Below are positions 1-10,825 of a DNA stretch of 64,000 nucleotides, one piece after another; position 1 is the stretch's first letter; each line of letters opens with the position of its first letter. Origin of the DNA: Halomonas socia (lineage in GTDB: Bacteria; Pseudomonadota; Gammaproteobacteria; Pseudomonadales; Halomonadaceae); contig NZ_CP048812.1 in NCBI RefSeq assembly GCF_010977575.1, positions 1,798,001 through 1,862,000 of the forward strand, written 5' to 3'. The notes below the pieces were generated by a model. That model was given only the letters and a program-made list of their open reading frames with translations, searched no databases and was not told the DNA's origin. The position numbers and the translations under genes are program-made.

Positions 1-164
1 TCAACTGGCATACCCTGAGCCACCGCTACCAGAAGACCAGCAGCTTCTTCGGCACCTCCTTCTACACCCTGGACGTGTCCGGCGAGACGCCGCTGATCAC
101 CAACAAGGTGGTGCAGCTGAATAACGATTACATCCACCAGGTCATCGACGTCTACCACATCTGA
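1..164 (+). CDS. benB: Benzoate 1,2-dioxygenase small (beta) subunit, C-terminal end
   Basis: Partial gene entering from the left edge; the frame starts at base 3 and ends at TGA 162-164. The 53 visible residues (starting NWHTLSHRYQK, ending HQVIDVYHI) match the end of the beta subunit of ring-hydroxylating benzoate dioxygenases. This subunit is structural and packs with the BenA catalytic subunit to convert benzoate to its cis-dihydrodiol. benC follows 27 nt downstream and benD after that, so this is the usual benABCD order. benA and any BenR/BenM regulator would lie to the left of the window. Confidence 0.85.
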   Translation, partial: NWHTLSHRYQKTSSFFGTSFYTLDVSGETPLITNKVVQLNNDYIHQVIDVYHI

Positions 165-191
165 CCGCACCCGGTGGGGAGGAGAATGCTC

Positions 192-1217
192 ATGAGTTAC
201 ACCATCGCACTCAACTTCGAGGACGGCGTGAGCCGCTTCATCGGCTGCAATGCCGGCGAGACGGTGCTCGACGCCGCCTACCGGCAGAAGATCAACCTGC
301 CCATGGACTGCTCCGATGGGGTTTGCGGCACCTGCAAGGGCCGCTGCGAGCAGGGTGCCTTCGAGATGGGCGACGACTACCTGGAGGAGGCGCTCTCCGA
401 GGAGGAGGAGGTCGAAGGCCAGGTGCTGACCTGCCAGATGGTGCCGTCGTCGGACTGCGTGATCCAGGTGCCGGTGGCCTCGAGCCTGTGCAAGACGGCG
501 GTAGGGGCGATGGATGCCACCCTGGCGTGGGTCGAGCCGCTCTCCGAGGATAGCCTCGAGCTAGTGCTCGAGCTGGACGATGAGGGCGGCCTGGCGTTTC
601 TGCCCGGCCAGTACGTCAATATCCAGGTGCCGGGCAGCGACCAGACCCGCTCCTACTCGTTCAGCTCGCTGCCCGGCAGTCGCGAGGCCAGCTTCCTGAT
701 CCGCAACCTTCCCGAGGGGCTGATGAGCGGCTACCTCCGCCAGCGGGCTGCCGCCGGTGATCGCCTCACGCTCACCGGGCCGCTGGGTAGCTTCTACTTG
801 CGCCAGGTAACTCGCCCGGTGCTGATGCTGGCTGGCGGTACCGGCCTTGCCCCCTTCCTTGCCATGCTCGAGCAGTTGGCTGAGAAGGGGAGTGATCAGC
901 CGATCCACCTGATCTACGGCGTCAACTGCGACGATCACCTGGTCAAGCTCGCGGCACTGGATGACTTCGTCGAGCGGGTGCCGGAGTTCAGCTACACCAC
1001 GGTGGTGGTCGATGAGCAGAGCCGCAACGCCCGCAAGGGCTACGTGACCCACCATATGCCTGCCGAGGTACTGCACGACGGCGACGTCGACGTCTACCTG
1101 TGCGGGCCGCCGCCGATGGTCGATGCCGTGCTTGGCCACTTCCGCGAGCAGGACATCACCCCGGCCAACTTCTACTACGAGAAGTTTACCCCCAACGTGA
1201 CGGAGGCGGCGGCATGA
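192..1217 (+). CDS. benC: Benzoate 1,2-dioxygenase electron transfer component (ferredoxin reductase)
   Basis: A 341-residue reductase that passes electrons from NADH to the BenAB oxygenase. The N-terminal ~95 residues are a plant-type 2Fe-2S ferredoxin domain with cysteines in CSDGVCGTCKGRC and a later TCQM. An FAD domain (RSYSFSS) and an NAD-binding domain (GGTGLAPFLAML, CGPPPMVDAV) follow. Length and domain order are those of BenC/XylZ. I chose ATG 192 because GGAGGA at 178-183 sits a normal distance upstream; an in-frame GTG at 174 and ATG at 186 are less well placed. The stop overlaps the benD start (ATGA). Confidence 0.93.
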   Translation: MSYTIALNFEDGVSRFIGCNAGETVLDAAYRQKINLPMDCSDGVCGTCKGRCEQGAFEMGDDYLEEALSEEEEVEGQVLTCQMVPSSDCVIQVPVASSLCKTAVGAMDATLAWVEPLSEDSLELVLELDDEGGLAFLPGQYVNIQVPGSDQTRSYSFSSLPGSREASFLIRNLPEGLMSGYLRQRAAAGDRLTLTGPLGSFYLRQVTRPVLMLAGGTGLAPFLAMLEQLAEKGSDQPIHLIYGVNCDDHLVKLAALDDFVERVPEFSYTTVVVDEQSRNARKGYVTHHMPAEVLHDGDVDVYLCGPPPMVDAVLGHFREQDITPANFYYEKFTPNVTEAAA

Positions 1218-1996
1218 GCCTGCGTTTCGAGAACCGCGTGATGCTGGTTACCGGGGCGGCCCAGGGCATCGGCCAGCGGGTCGCCGAGCGGGCTGGTGCC
1301 GAGGGCGCGCGCCTGGCGCTGGTGGATCGCGCCGAGCACGTTGAGCAGGTGGCAGCTGGACTACGCGAGCAGGGCGTGGACGCCATTGCCCTGCAGGCCG
1401 ACCTGGAGACCTGGGAAGGCGCCGAGGGCGCAATACGCCAGACTCACGACCACTTCGGCCGGCTGGATATCCTGATCAACAACGTCGGCGGCGCGATCAA
1501 CTTCAAGCCGTTCACCGCCTTTAGCGAGGTCGAAATCCAGGCCGAGATCAGCCGCTCGCTGATGCCCACCCTGTGGTGCTGCCGCGCCGCGTTGCCGTCC
1601 ATGGTGGCCCAGGGCAGCGGCGTCATCGTCAACGTCTCCTCGGCGGCGACCCGCGGTATCCACCGCATTCCCTACTCGGCGGCCAAGGGTGGGGTCAACG
1701 CCATGACCGCCTCGCTGGCCTTCGAGTACGCCGAGCACGGTATCCGTGTAGTGGCTACCGCCCCGGGAGGCACCGAGGCGCCGCCGCGGCGCATCTCGCG
1801 GGGCACCCCCGAGCCGCGCAATGCGACCGAGCAGGCCTGGTTCCAGGCGCATATCGACCAGACCAAACAGAGCTGCTTCATGGGCCGCTACGGCACCCTG
1901 GACGAGATGGCCGCGCCGATCCTGTTCCTGGCCTCCGACGACGCCAGCTACATCACCGGCAGCGTGCTGCCGGTGGCCGGCGGCGACAGCGGCTGA
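1214..1996 (+). CDS. benD: 1,6-dihydroxycyclohexa-2,4-diene-1-carboxylate dehydrogenase
   Basis: A 260-residue short-chain dehydrogenase that oxidises benzoate cis-dihydrodiol to catechol with release of CO2. It has the SDR cofactor glycine motif VTGAAQGIG near residue 12, NNVGG, and the catalytic Ser and YSAAK Tyr-Lys pair. The start ATG overlaps the benC stop by 4 nt, which points to translational coupling. The end of the protein (SYITGSVLPVAGGDSG) is typical of BenD. The catechol produced would be handled by cat genes not present in this window. Confidence 0.92.
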   Translation: MSLRFENRVMLVTGAAQGIGQRVAERAGAEGARLALVDRAEHVEQVAAGLREQGVDAIALQADLETWEGAEGAIRQTHDHFGRLDILINNVGGAINFKPFTAFSEVEIQAEISRSLMPTLWCCRAALPSMVAQGSGVIVNVSSAATRGIHRIPYSAAKGGVNAMTASLAFEYAEHGIRVVATAPGGTEAPPRRISRGTPEPRNATEQAWFQAHIDQTKQSCFMGRYGTLDEMAAPILFLASDDASYITGSVLPVAGGDSG

Positions 1997-2057
1997 GCCC
2001 GCAGCCTGCCGATAACGACCACCCACTATTTCAACTACAAGAACCCTGGAGACCGCC

Positions 2058-3293
2058 ATGAAACACATCGAAAAAGGTATCAGCCTCAGGCATGCGCCTG
2101 GGGCCTTCGTCAGAGACATCAACGTCGACAATGCCAGTACCGGCCTGGTGGCCGGTATCCTCGGGCTCAGCGTGGGGGTGGTGCATATCAGTGCCGGCAG
2201 CGCTGCCGGCCTCGACTCCTCGTTCATCATGATCTGGGTGATCAGCTATCTGATGATCAACGGCCTCTTCGGCATCGTCATGCCGGCCTACTACCGGCTG
2301 CCGCTGCCCATGGCCAACTCGATTCCCGGTGCGCTGATGTTCGCCGCGGTGATCCCGGTGGTGGGACTGGAAGCAGCGCTGGGCGCGACCCTCATCGCCG
2401 GCGCGATCTCGCTGGTAGCCGGCCTGACCGGGGTGATGGGGATGGTGATGCGGCTGATCCCGATGCCGATCGTGATGGGCATGGTGGCCGGTATGCTGCT
2501 GAGCTTTGGCCTCAACATGGTGCGGCCGCTGGAGAACGCCATCGTGCCGGCGGCGATCATGATCCTGGCATTTTTCCTCTCGGCACGGCTGCTGCGTAAG
2601 ATACCGCCGCTGGTGGTGGCGATGCTGGCGGGTATCGTCTATCTGATCGCCACCGGCGTGGATCTCTCCGGCATCCAGGCGACCATCCGCTTCCCCGAGT
2701 TCATCGTCCCCGAGTTCACGCTGGGCGCCTTCCTGACCTACGGCCTGCCGTTGGCGATCATCCTGGTGGGCATGGAAACGCCGGCCGGGGTTGGCCTGGT
2801 CAAGGGCATGGGCTACAAGCAGGTGCCGGCCAACGCCATCACCGCGGTGGGTGGCCTGGGCACCATGGTCTCGTCCTTCTTCAACCTGCACAGTACCTGC
2901 ATCGCCGCGCCGATGACCGGCATCTGCTCCTCGCCGGAGGCTGGCGAGCACGACAAGCGCTGGGTGGCGGCGGTGATCGCCGGAGCGATCTTCGTGGTCG
3001 CAGCCCCCTTCTACGGCTATGTGGTGAGCCTGCTCGAGGCGACGCCGAACTACTTCATCGCCATCATCGCCGGCCTGGCGCTGATGCGGGTGATCACCTC
3101 GTCGATGGCGATCGCCTTCTCCGGCAAGAAGCATGAGATGGGGGCGCTTTTCGCCTTCCTGATCGCCGCTTCGGGCATCCAGGTCCTGGAGATCGGCGCC
3201 ACCTTCTGGGCGCTGGTGCTGGGGGTGGTGGTCTCGCTGATCTTCGAGACCAAGGACTTCGAGTTCGCCAAGGGCAAGCCGGCGGTGGCCTGA
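2058..3293 (+). CDS. benE: Benzoate/H+ symporter, BenE family (first copy)
   Basis: A 411-residue polytopic inner-membrane protein with about twelve hydrophobic segments and family signatures such as ANSIPGALMFAAVIP and GVGLVKGMGYK. BenE proteins import benzoate with protons. It lies 61 nt after benD on the same strand and so probably belongs to the ben operon. A terminator-like hairpin with a T run follows at 3323-3353. It is clearly diverged from the second BenE-like protein that comes next, so the pair is not a recent duplication. Confidence 0.88.
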   Translation: MKHIEKGISLRHAPGAFVRDINVDNASTGLVAGILGLSVGVVHISAGSAAGLDSSFIMIWVISYLMINGLFGIVMPAYYRLPLPMANSIPGALMFAAVIPVVGLEAALGATLIAGAISLVAGLTGVMGMVMRLIPMPIVMGMVAGMLLSFGLNMVRPLENAIVPAAIMILAFFLSARLLRKIPPLVVAMLAGIVYLIATGVDLSGIQATIRFPEFIVPEFTLGAFLTYGLPLAIILVGMETPAGVGLVKGMGYKQVPANAITAVGGLGTMVSSFFNLHSTCIAAPMTGICSSPEAGEHDKRWVAAVIAGAIFVVAAPFYGYVVSLLEATPNYFIAIIAGLALMRVITSSMAIAFSGKKHEMGALFAFLIAASGIQVLEIGATFWALVLGVVVSLIFETKDFEFAKGKPAVA

Positions 3294-3322
3294 CCCCGCG
3301 CGGTTCCCGCTATCCTCCTTGA

Positions 3323-3353
3323 CCTGCCGAACGATCTGCGGCGGGTCTTTTTT
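3323..3353 (+). terminator. Intrinsic terminator after the first benE
   Basis: CCTGCCG (3323-3329) pairs with CGGCGGG (3339-3345), including one G-U pair, around a 9-nt loop. TCTTTTTT follows directly. Position and T run fit a Rho-independent terminator that separates benE from the second transporter gene. Confidence 0.65.
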
Positions 3354-3387
3354 CCGTTGCGGCGCAGGACGCCGATCAAGGAGCGGT

Positions 3388-4593
3388 ATGTCGCTATACA
3401 AGGACCTTTCCCTCTCGACCCTGGCCGCCGGCTTCGTCGCGGTGCTTATCTCCTACGCTGGGCCGCTGGCGATCTTCTTCCAGGCCGCGCAGAGCGCCGA
3501 GATCTCCAGCGCCATGATGAGCTCCTGGGTGTGGGCGATCTCCATCGGTGCCGCGCTGTCGGGCATCGGGCTGAGCCTATGGCTCAAGGTGCCGGTGATC
3601 ACCGCCTGGTCGGCGCCGGGCACGGCGCTGCTGGTCACGCTGTTTCCGGGGCTGTCGCTGAACGAGGCGGTGGGCGCCTATATCAGCGCCGCGCTGATCA
3701 TCCTGGTGGTCGGTGTGACCGGCTCCTTCGACCGCCTCATCCGGCTGATTCCGCCGGGTATCGCCGCGGCGATGATGGCCGGCATCCTGTTTCAGTTCGG
3801 CGTCGGCGTGTTCACCTCGCTGGAGCAGGCGCCGGCGCTGGCGGCGGGCATGCTGGTGGCCTATCTGGCCTTCAAGCGCCTCTCGCCGCGCTACGTCCTG
3901 GTGGTGCTGCTGGTCGCCGGGATTGCGCTGGCGGTGCTGTTCGAGGGCGCCAGCCTGCAGAGCGTCTCCTGGCAACTGGCGGAGCCGCAGCTGATCCGCC
4001 CCGAGTGGACGTTGGAGGCGACTTTGAGCCTGGCGATTCCGCTGGCGCTGGTCAGCCTCACCGGCCAGTTCCTGCCGGGCATGGCGATCCTGCGCGGGGC
4101 GGGCTACCGCAGCGAGGCGCGGCCGATCCTCACGGTGGCCAGCCTGGTGTCGCTGCCGATGGCGCTGTTCGGCGGCATCACCACCGTGGTGGCGGCAATC
4201 ACCGCGGCGCTGTGCACCGGCAAGGAGGCCCATCCCGACCCCGACAAGCGCTACGTGGCCGGGGTCGCCAACGGCGTCTTCTACCTGCTCGGGGCGCTGT
4301 TCTCGGGCAGTATCGTGCTGCTGTTCACCTCGCTGCCCGGGACCTTCGTGGCGCTGCTGGCGGGGCTGGCGCTGATCGGTGCCATCGTCACCAACATCAG
4401 CAAGGTGGTCGCCGAGAGCGACCATGCAGAGGCGTCGGTCATCACCTTCCTGGCGACCGCGTCGGGAATGAGCCTATGGGGCCTGGGTGCGGCCTTCTGG
4501 GGCGTGGTGATCGGCTGTGCGGCCTACCTGATCCTGCATCGGCCGTGGCGTAGCGCCTGGCACGCCGACCAGGCCGCGTCGTCGCGACGCTGA
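3388..4593 (+). CDS. BenE-family benzoate/H+ symporter-like transporter (second copy)
   Basis: A 401-residue multi-pass membrane protein of the BenE family, starting MSLYKDLSLSTLAAGF and containing ITAWSAPGTALL. I place the start at ATG 3388, behind AAGGAG at 3378-3383; the frame stays open further upstream but that part runs through the terminator. It differs substantially from the first BenE. It may carry a different aromatic acid or have another affinity range; the sequence alone does not tell. A terminator between the two genes suggests separate expression, though no clear promoter is visible. Confidence 0.82.
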   Translation: MSLYKDLSLSTLAAGFVAVLISYAGPLAIFFQAAQSAEISSAMMSSWVWAISIGAALSGIGLSLWLKVPVITAWSAPGTALLVTLFPGLSLNEAVGAYISAALIILVVGVTGSFDRLIRLIPPGIAAAMMAGILFQFGVGVFTSLEQAPALAAGMLVAYLAFKRLSPRYVLVVLLVAGIALAVLFEGASLQSVSWQLAEPQLIRPEWTLEATLSLAIPLALVSLTGQFLPGMAILRGAGYRSEARPILTVASLVSLPMALFGGITTVVAAITAALCTGKEAHPDPDKRYVAGVANGVFYLLGALFSGSIVLLFTSLPGTFVALLAGLALIGAIVTNISKVVAESDHAEASVITFLATASGMSLWGLGAAFWGVVIGCAAYLILHRPWRSAWHADQAASSRR

Positions 4594-4717
4594 TCACCGC
4601 GGCCAGAGCGAAGCCTCGGCCAGGGCCAGTAATGCCCAGGTCTGCTGCTCCCATACTGAGGATGGCGATGTTGTCGGTGCGACAGGGTGGGGCGTTTCAC
4701 CGAACCAGAAACGCCAG

Positions 4718-4739
4718 CGGGCCACCCTTGGGTGGCCCG
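4718..4739 (-). terminator. Hairpin downstream of gfa
   Basis: Perfect 10-bp inverted repeat: CGGGCCACCC (4718-4727) and GGGTGGCCCG (4730-4739). It lies 23 nt beyond the gfa stop on the minus strand and is followed there by a short TTT-containing stretch. Probable Rho-independent terminator, with a weak T tract. Confidence 0.5.
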
Positions 4740-4761
4740 CCTGGGGGGCCGGAGCCGGTTG

Positions 4762-5492
4762 TCAGAGCACGCCCTTGGCCTTGGCGGTATGGGTGGCGAT
4801 GGCGTCCATCAGCGGCGGCGACAGGCAGTCGTAGGGCTCCAGGCCAAGCTGCTTGAGACGGCTGCGCACGTCGTCCATGTTGTCTGGGGGGTGCCACCCT
4901 CGATGATCGAGGAGACGAAGGCGGCGAATTCCGGGCCGGCCCAGCCGTTGTCGTTGGAGAGCTCGGTGTGGATGAAGTCCAGTCCGTGGAAGGGGTGGTC
5001 GGTGTTCTCGATGCGTCCGTACATATGCACGCCGCAGCCCTTGCAGGCGTGGCGCTGTATCGCCGCCGAGGCGTCGACCACCTCGAGCTTGTCCTCGTTG
5101 GCGGTGACACTGAGGCTGTCGCGGGGCACCACCGCGACCATCGAGAAGGTCGCGCCGTTGGGCTTCCAGCACTTGGTGCAACCGCACACGTGGTTGTGGG
5201 CGCACTGTGCCTTGACGGTCACCTCGACCTTGTTGCTGTCGCAGCGGCAGTGCAGGGTGCCGCCATTAAAGGCATCGCTGCCGGCCTTTACGCCACCATC
5301 CACCGCGGGATGGATCTTGGTATTGCTGGCGGGTGGGGCCTGGGTCGCCGCCGCGGCGCTGGGCGCAGCCTTGGCCTCAGGGCGATGGCTGCTGGCAGCA
5401 GGCGTGGCATTCTGGCCACCGAACCAGCGTTTCAGGGTATCCATCAGGCTCATAGGCTTGCGCTCCGGGTTTAGGCTCATTCGTGTCAGCAT
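4762..5492 (-). CDS. gfa: S-(hydroxymethyl)glutathione synthase (glutathione-dependent formaldehyde-activating enzyme), frameshifted
   Basis: GFA/CENP-V-fold zinc protein that speeds condensation of formaldehyde with glutathione, feeding AdhC next door. Cysteine motifs ([24 protein letters not shown]) and the IHPAVDGG start are recognisable. The frame breaks at a G6 run, 4886-4891: before it the protein reads SSIIEGGTP, and after it the family ending ([16 protein letters not shown]) continues in another frame. One extra C on the coding strand restores a protein of about 243 residues. Unusually, the catalytic region is preceded by about 55 residues of Ala/Pro-rich sequence. The start at 5492 is backed by AGAGGTG upstream. 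Sequencing error is more likely than a true mutation. Confidence 0.85.
4886..4891. other. Frameshift point in gfa (G6 run)
   Basis: Six G on the plus strand where seven would join the two gfa frames into one intact protein. One of five such single-base deficits in G/C runs in this window. Confidence 0.8.
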
Positions 5493-5565
5493 GGCAGTTC
5501 ACCTCTTGTGGTCTTGTTGTTGGTACCTCAACGCCGTCTCGGGCGCGTCTTTCTCGAACACTCTT

Positions 5566-6886
<1,321 letters not shown>

Positions 6887-6915
6887 TCACGGGGCCTCGG
6901 CAGTGCCGACCTGCG

Positions 6916-9377
6916 TCAGTGGGGCTCCGATGGACGATGAAGCCACCAGCGCCGAGGCAGCGTGCCGGTATGCAAGGCCTCGGCGATGCTGAGCAGGTCC
7001 TTGGGTGCCAAGCCGGCGAGGCTTTGCATGTCTTGCCGCCAGGGGCTGCCCAAGTGGCTCGGCAGAGCCGATTCGCCCGCCGGTGGCGGTGCCTGGCGCA
7101 GCGCCTGCCATACTCGCTCGAGGGCGGCCGGGTAGGTCTCGGGTGGGCCATGGCGGGCCAGCAGCCCGCGGCGCTGGGCGTCCAGCGCCGTTGCCGAGAT
7201 ATGCACCAGCGGCGTTGCCTCGGCGCTAATAAAGGCGTCGATGGCCTGGCGCAGGGTGTCGACGTCGGCATGCGGCGACTGCACCACATAGCCGAGTCGC
7301 GGCCAGCCCGCCGCCTCGCGGTAGCGCACCGCGGCGGCGTAGCCGAGGCCCTGGCGCTGGCGCAGCGCTTGCTGGAAGGCCGCATCGTGGCACTGGCCGA
7401 GCAGGCGCAGCAGCCAGCGGCTGCGCGGGCTGGCGTCCGCGCCCATCACTTCGAGCATCACCGCGTGATCGCTGGCCTGGGGAGCGAGCCAGATCGTGTC
7501 GGTTGGATTCGCGGGCGGCGGTGGTGTGCCTGGGACTGGCTGGCACCGCGCCAGCAGGTCGGCGGCGCTGGCGGCGTCACTGGCCCAGCACAAGGGAGTG
7601 GCGGAGGCTTCGGCGCTGACCGGCGGCGGGGCGCTTTCCAGTCGGTCGAGCAGGCGTTGGGCGACCAGCCCGGCGGCGGGTGAGTCGGCGGCGTGGTCAT
7701 ACCCGTCAGCCGGCCAGGCCGTCAGGGCCTGCTCGGCCAGGGCGCGAACCTGGGCCGGCGTGCCGCTGGCGATCAGCCAGTCGCCGAGACGGTCGCCGCC
7801 GAGCTGCAATCCGGCGCCCTGAGCCTGCGCCGCTTGGTGCAGCGCCAGGCAGTGCTGGCGCCAGTGGTGTAGTCGGGCGCCAGCCTCAGGCGCCGGCCAG
7901 CCCAGGGCGCAGTGGCTGACGGATTCGGCCTCTTGCTCGGCCGCGGGCCAGGGCGGCCGCCCGAGCCAGTGCCGGCCGCTGGTCGTGCCAGTTGGCGCCA
8001 GGTTGAGTCGCGGTGCTGGGCGCAGCGCTGAAGCATGCAGCGGGCTAGGAGCCGGTAGCGCGATGCACTGCACTCCGGTGGCGGTCTCTTCGAGGATACG
8101 CCAGTCAGGCTGCTGTTGCGCTGCGGCCGGCTGCTGCCAGAGCAATCGGCACTGATCCGGCGCCAGCCAGGCGGCCAGGGCTGCCTGGCCGTCGCTGTGC
8201 ACTGAGGCCGGTTGGTTGGCGGCCTGCCCGGCGAGGCGCCGGGCCTGGCGTCGCGGCCACTGGTCCAGTGCTGCGGCGCTGTTACCGGCAAGGGTGCTGG
8301 GCGGTGTCAGCGGATCCCGCAGGGCCTCGCCCAGGGCCGGGTAGAGGCAGCCCAGCAATTCGCTTAGTGGCGGTGGGGGAGACGCGAAATCGAGGCGCAG
8401 CGACAGCGCCGGGCCGCTGCCGGCCGGCTCGCTGGTGGCCTGCATAGCACTCAGCGTTGCTGCCTGGCCAAGGGTCGCGGCCAGGGCGCCGTCGGCGAGG
8501 CGTGCCGCCACGCCGTCGAGAAAGGGCCGGTAGGCGTTGGCCAGATCGGCGGGCAGCGGCCACAGCAGCTCCACGCAGTGGTTCGAGAAGTGGCCTGAGC
8601 CGGCCGCTGCATCGGGTAGCCGCCAGGCCACACCGCCGGGTTCGGCCCAGCGCCACTTCCGTGCCGTTGCCGACGCTGGGGGCGGGGCGCTGGCGTCGAG
8701 CCCGGCGGCGTGATGGGCCAGCAGCGCAAGCTGCTCCTCCAGTGGCTGCGGCCCGAGCATCGCCAGCGCCAGGCGCGGGGGCGGTAGTGGCGGTGCAGGG
8801 CGCGCAGCGCGGCGGCCAGCGCTGCGCCGTCGCCGACCAGGCTGGCAGCGTGGCCGGCGTGGCACTGCTGCGCAGCATGCCCCGCGCAGCATAGCTGGCC
8901 GAGCGCGGCGAGCCGATGCAGCTCGGGGTCGGCGAGCCGGGCGTGGAACTCGGCGTCGAGCACTGCCACTTCGCGCTCGACCGGCGCCGGATCGAAGCAG
9001 GGCCTGGCCAGCAGCTCGCAGAGCCGGGCGAGGCCATCCCCGGCCGCCGCTGGGGGCAGCTGCAGGTGAACGTCAGTGGCGGTGTCGCCGGTATAGGCGT
9101 TGTAGCGCCCGCCCTGTTCGCCGACCCAGCGGCCCAGGGCATCGGTCTCGGGCCAGCGCTGGCTGCCGAGGAACAGGGCGTGTTCGAGCAGGTGGGCGAG
9201 ACCCGGGCGCGCGGTGGGTTCGTCGAGGTAGCCGAGATCGACGGCGCCGGCCAGCCGGGTCAGGTGGGCGCCGGGCACCTCGGCAGCGACCAGCCACAGA
9301 CCGCTGGGGCCGCGCCGCGCCGCGCAGCGGCTCGCTGCGGGCAGGCCCCGGCTCAGGTCGCTGTCGTTCAGCGGCAT
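6916..9377 (-). CDS. pqqF: PqqF-type M16 zinc peptidase, frameshifted
   Basis: M16 (pitrilysin-like) peptidase associated with PQQ biosynthesis, thought to trim the modified PqqA peptide. The N-terminal part has the inverted zinc motif in GLAHLLEHALFLG and the downstream glutamate region (EREVAVLDAEFHARL). The frame breaks at a G5 run, 8777-8781, and continues (PRLALAMLGPQPLEEQLALL) to a stop at 6916. One extra base would give about 820 residues, normal for PqqF. It starts 16 nt after pqqE and is the last gene of the cluster. The C-terminal half is poorly conserved, as usual in PqqF. Sequencing error is the likeliest explanation. Confidence 0.83.
8777..8781. other. Frameshift point in pqqF (G5 run)
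   Basis: Five G where six would keep pqqF in one frame; the sequence reads HRHYRP on one side and RLALAMLG on the other. Confidence 0.78.
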
Positions 9378-9393
9378 GCCGGTGCGTCCTCGC

Positions 9394-10545
9394 CTAGGCG
9401 CGACAGAAGACCTGCGACTCGCGGGCGTTGCGCAGCGTCAGCGCCTGCGCCGAGCGGCTGTCGTCGGCGGCTTCGCGGCGCGCCGCTTCGATCAGGTGGT
9501 GGTCCGGCGACAGGTCGCAGACCGGGTCGGTAGCCGCCGGGTCGCCGGTCAGCATATATGCCTGGCAGCGGCAGCCGCCGACATCTTTGTGGCGCTCGTC
9601 GCAGCTGCGGCAGGGCTCCTGCATCCAGTCGTCGCCGCGGTAGCGGTTGAAGGCGGCACTGGCGTACCAGATCTCCTGCAGCGGGCGTTCGCGGGCGTTG
9701 GGGAAGTCCATCGGCAGCATCCGCGCACTGTGGCAGGGCAGCACCGCGCCGTCCGGTGCCACGGTCATGAAGATCGAGGCCCAGCCGCCCATGCACGCCT
9801 TGGGCCGGTCGGCGTAGTAGTCGGGCACCACGAACAGCAGGCGCATGTCGCGGCCGCGCTCGGCGAGGTGCTGCCGCCAGCGCTGGGTGGTGGCCTCGGC
9901 GGCCTCGAGCTGGGCCTGGCTGGGCAGCAGCCCGGCGCGGTTGAGATGCGCCCAGCCGTAGAGCTGGCAGTTGGCCAGCTCTACGGCGTCGGCACCGAGG
10001 TCGTCACACAGGGCGATGATGGTGTCGAGTTGGTCGATGTTGTGGCGATGCAGCACCACGTTGAGCACCATCGGATAGCCGGCCTCCTTGACCGCCCTGG
10101 CCATGGCCAGCTTCTTGGCATGGGCCTTGGTTGATCCGGCCACCGCGGCGGCGACGTCGGGGTCGGAGGCCTGCAGGCTGATCTGGATATGGTCGAGGCC
10201 GGCGTCGCGCAGGGCGTGGATACGCGCCTCGTCGAGGCCCAGCGCCGAGGTGATCAGGTTGGTATAGAAGCCCAGCCGGCGCGCCTCGGCGACCAGCGTC
10301 TCGAGGTCCTGGCGCACCAGCGGCTCGCCGCCGGAGAAGCCCAGCTGCACAGCGCCCATGGCGCGGGCCTGGGTCAGCACCTCGATCCACTCCGCGGTGG
10401 TCAGCTCTTGCTTGACCGCGGCGAAGTCAAGCGGATTCGAGCAGTAGGAGCACTGCAGCGGGCAGCGGTAGGTGAGCTCGGCAAGCAGCCACAGCGGTGC
10501 GCCGGTGGCGCCATTGGCGGTGGCGGTATCGGTGTGATCAGTCAT
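9394..10545 (-). CDS. pqqE: PqqA peptide cyclase, radical SAM
   Basis: A 383-residue radical SAM enzyme that forms the carbon-carbon cross-link between Glu and Tyr of PqqA, the first step of PQQ synthesis. The 4Fe-4S motif CPLQCSYC supplies Cys28, Cys32 and Cys35. [14 protein letters not shown] is the next conserved strand. The C-terminal SPASM-type cysteines occur in MGGW and [19 protein letters not shown]. The start overlaps the end of pqqD by 8 nt. PqqD is its peptide-presenting partner. Confidence 0.96.
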   Translation of the reverse strand: MTDHTDTATANGATGAPLWLLAELTYRCPLQCSYCSNPLDFAAVKQELTTAEWIEVLTQARAMGAVQLGFSGGEPLVRQDLETLVAEARRLGFYTNLITSALGLDEARIHALRDAGLDHIQISLQASDPDVAAAVAGSTKAHAKKLAMARAVKEAGYPMVLNVVLHRHNIDQLDTIIALCDDLGADAVELANCQLYGWAHLNRAGLLPSQAQLEAAEATTQRWRQHLAERGRDMRLLFVVPDYYADRPKACMGGWASIFMTVAPDGAVLPCHSARMLPMDFPNARERPLQEIWYASAAFNRYRGDDWMQEPCRSCDERHKDVGGCRCQAYMLTGDPAATDPVCDLSPDHHLIEAARREAADDSRSAQALTLRNARESQVFCRA

Positions 10546-10825
10546 GCTGGATCCAGCCCTGTTGCTGAGCGTCGGCGAGGAAGGCGTGCACGTCCTCGGC
10601 GATGGCCCCGTCGGGGGCCTCGGGGAACTGCGCCTGCAGCCGCTCGATCAGCGTGGCGACGTCGCGCTGGCCGTCGAGCTGGCCGAGAATCGCCCCGGCG
10701 CTGTCATTGAGTTTGACCATGCCCTCGGGATATAGCAGCACATGGCGCTGCTGGGCCTCTTCCCACTGTAGTCGCCAGCCGCGGCGCAGGTAATAGACGC
10801 GGCTGCTGTCCGTGTTCGGGTTCAT
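10538..10825 (-). CDS. pqqD: PQQ biosynthesis peptide chaperone PqqD
   Basis: A 95-residue RiPP-recognition protein that binds PqqA and hands it to PqqE. Conserved PqqD features are [22 protein letters not shown] near the start and [17 protein letters not shown] near the end. The start ATG 10825 overlaps the pqqC stop (ATGA). The frame is open far upstream, but that part lies inside pqqC and is a shadow. Confidence 0.95.
   Translation of the reverse strand: MNPNTDSSRVYYLRRGWRLQWEEAQQRHVLLYPEGMVKLNDSAGAILGQLDGQRDVATLIERLQAQFPEAPDGAIAEDVHAFLADAQQQGWIQHD

Noticed and set aside
174-191. GTG 174 or ATG 186 as the benC start
   Set aside because: GGAGGA at 178-183 lies inside or too close to these starts; ATG 192 has correct spacing and matches family N-termini.
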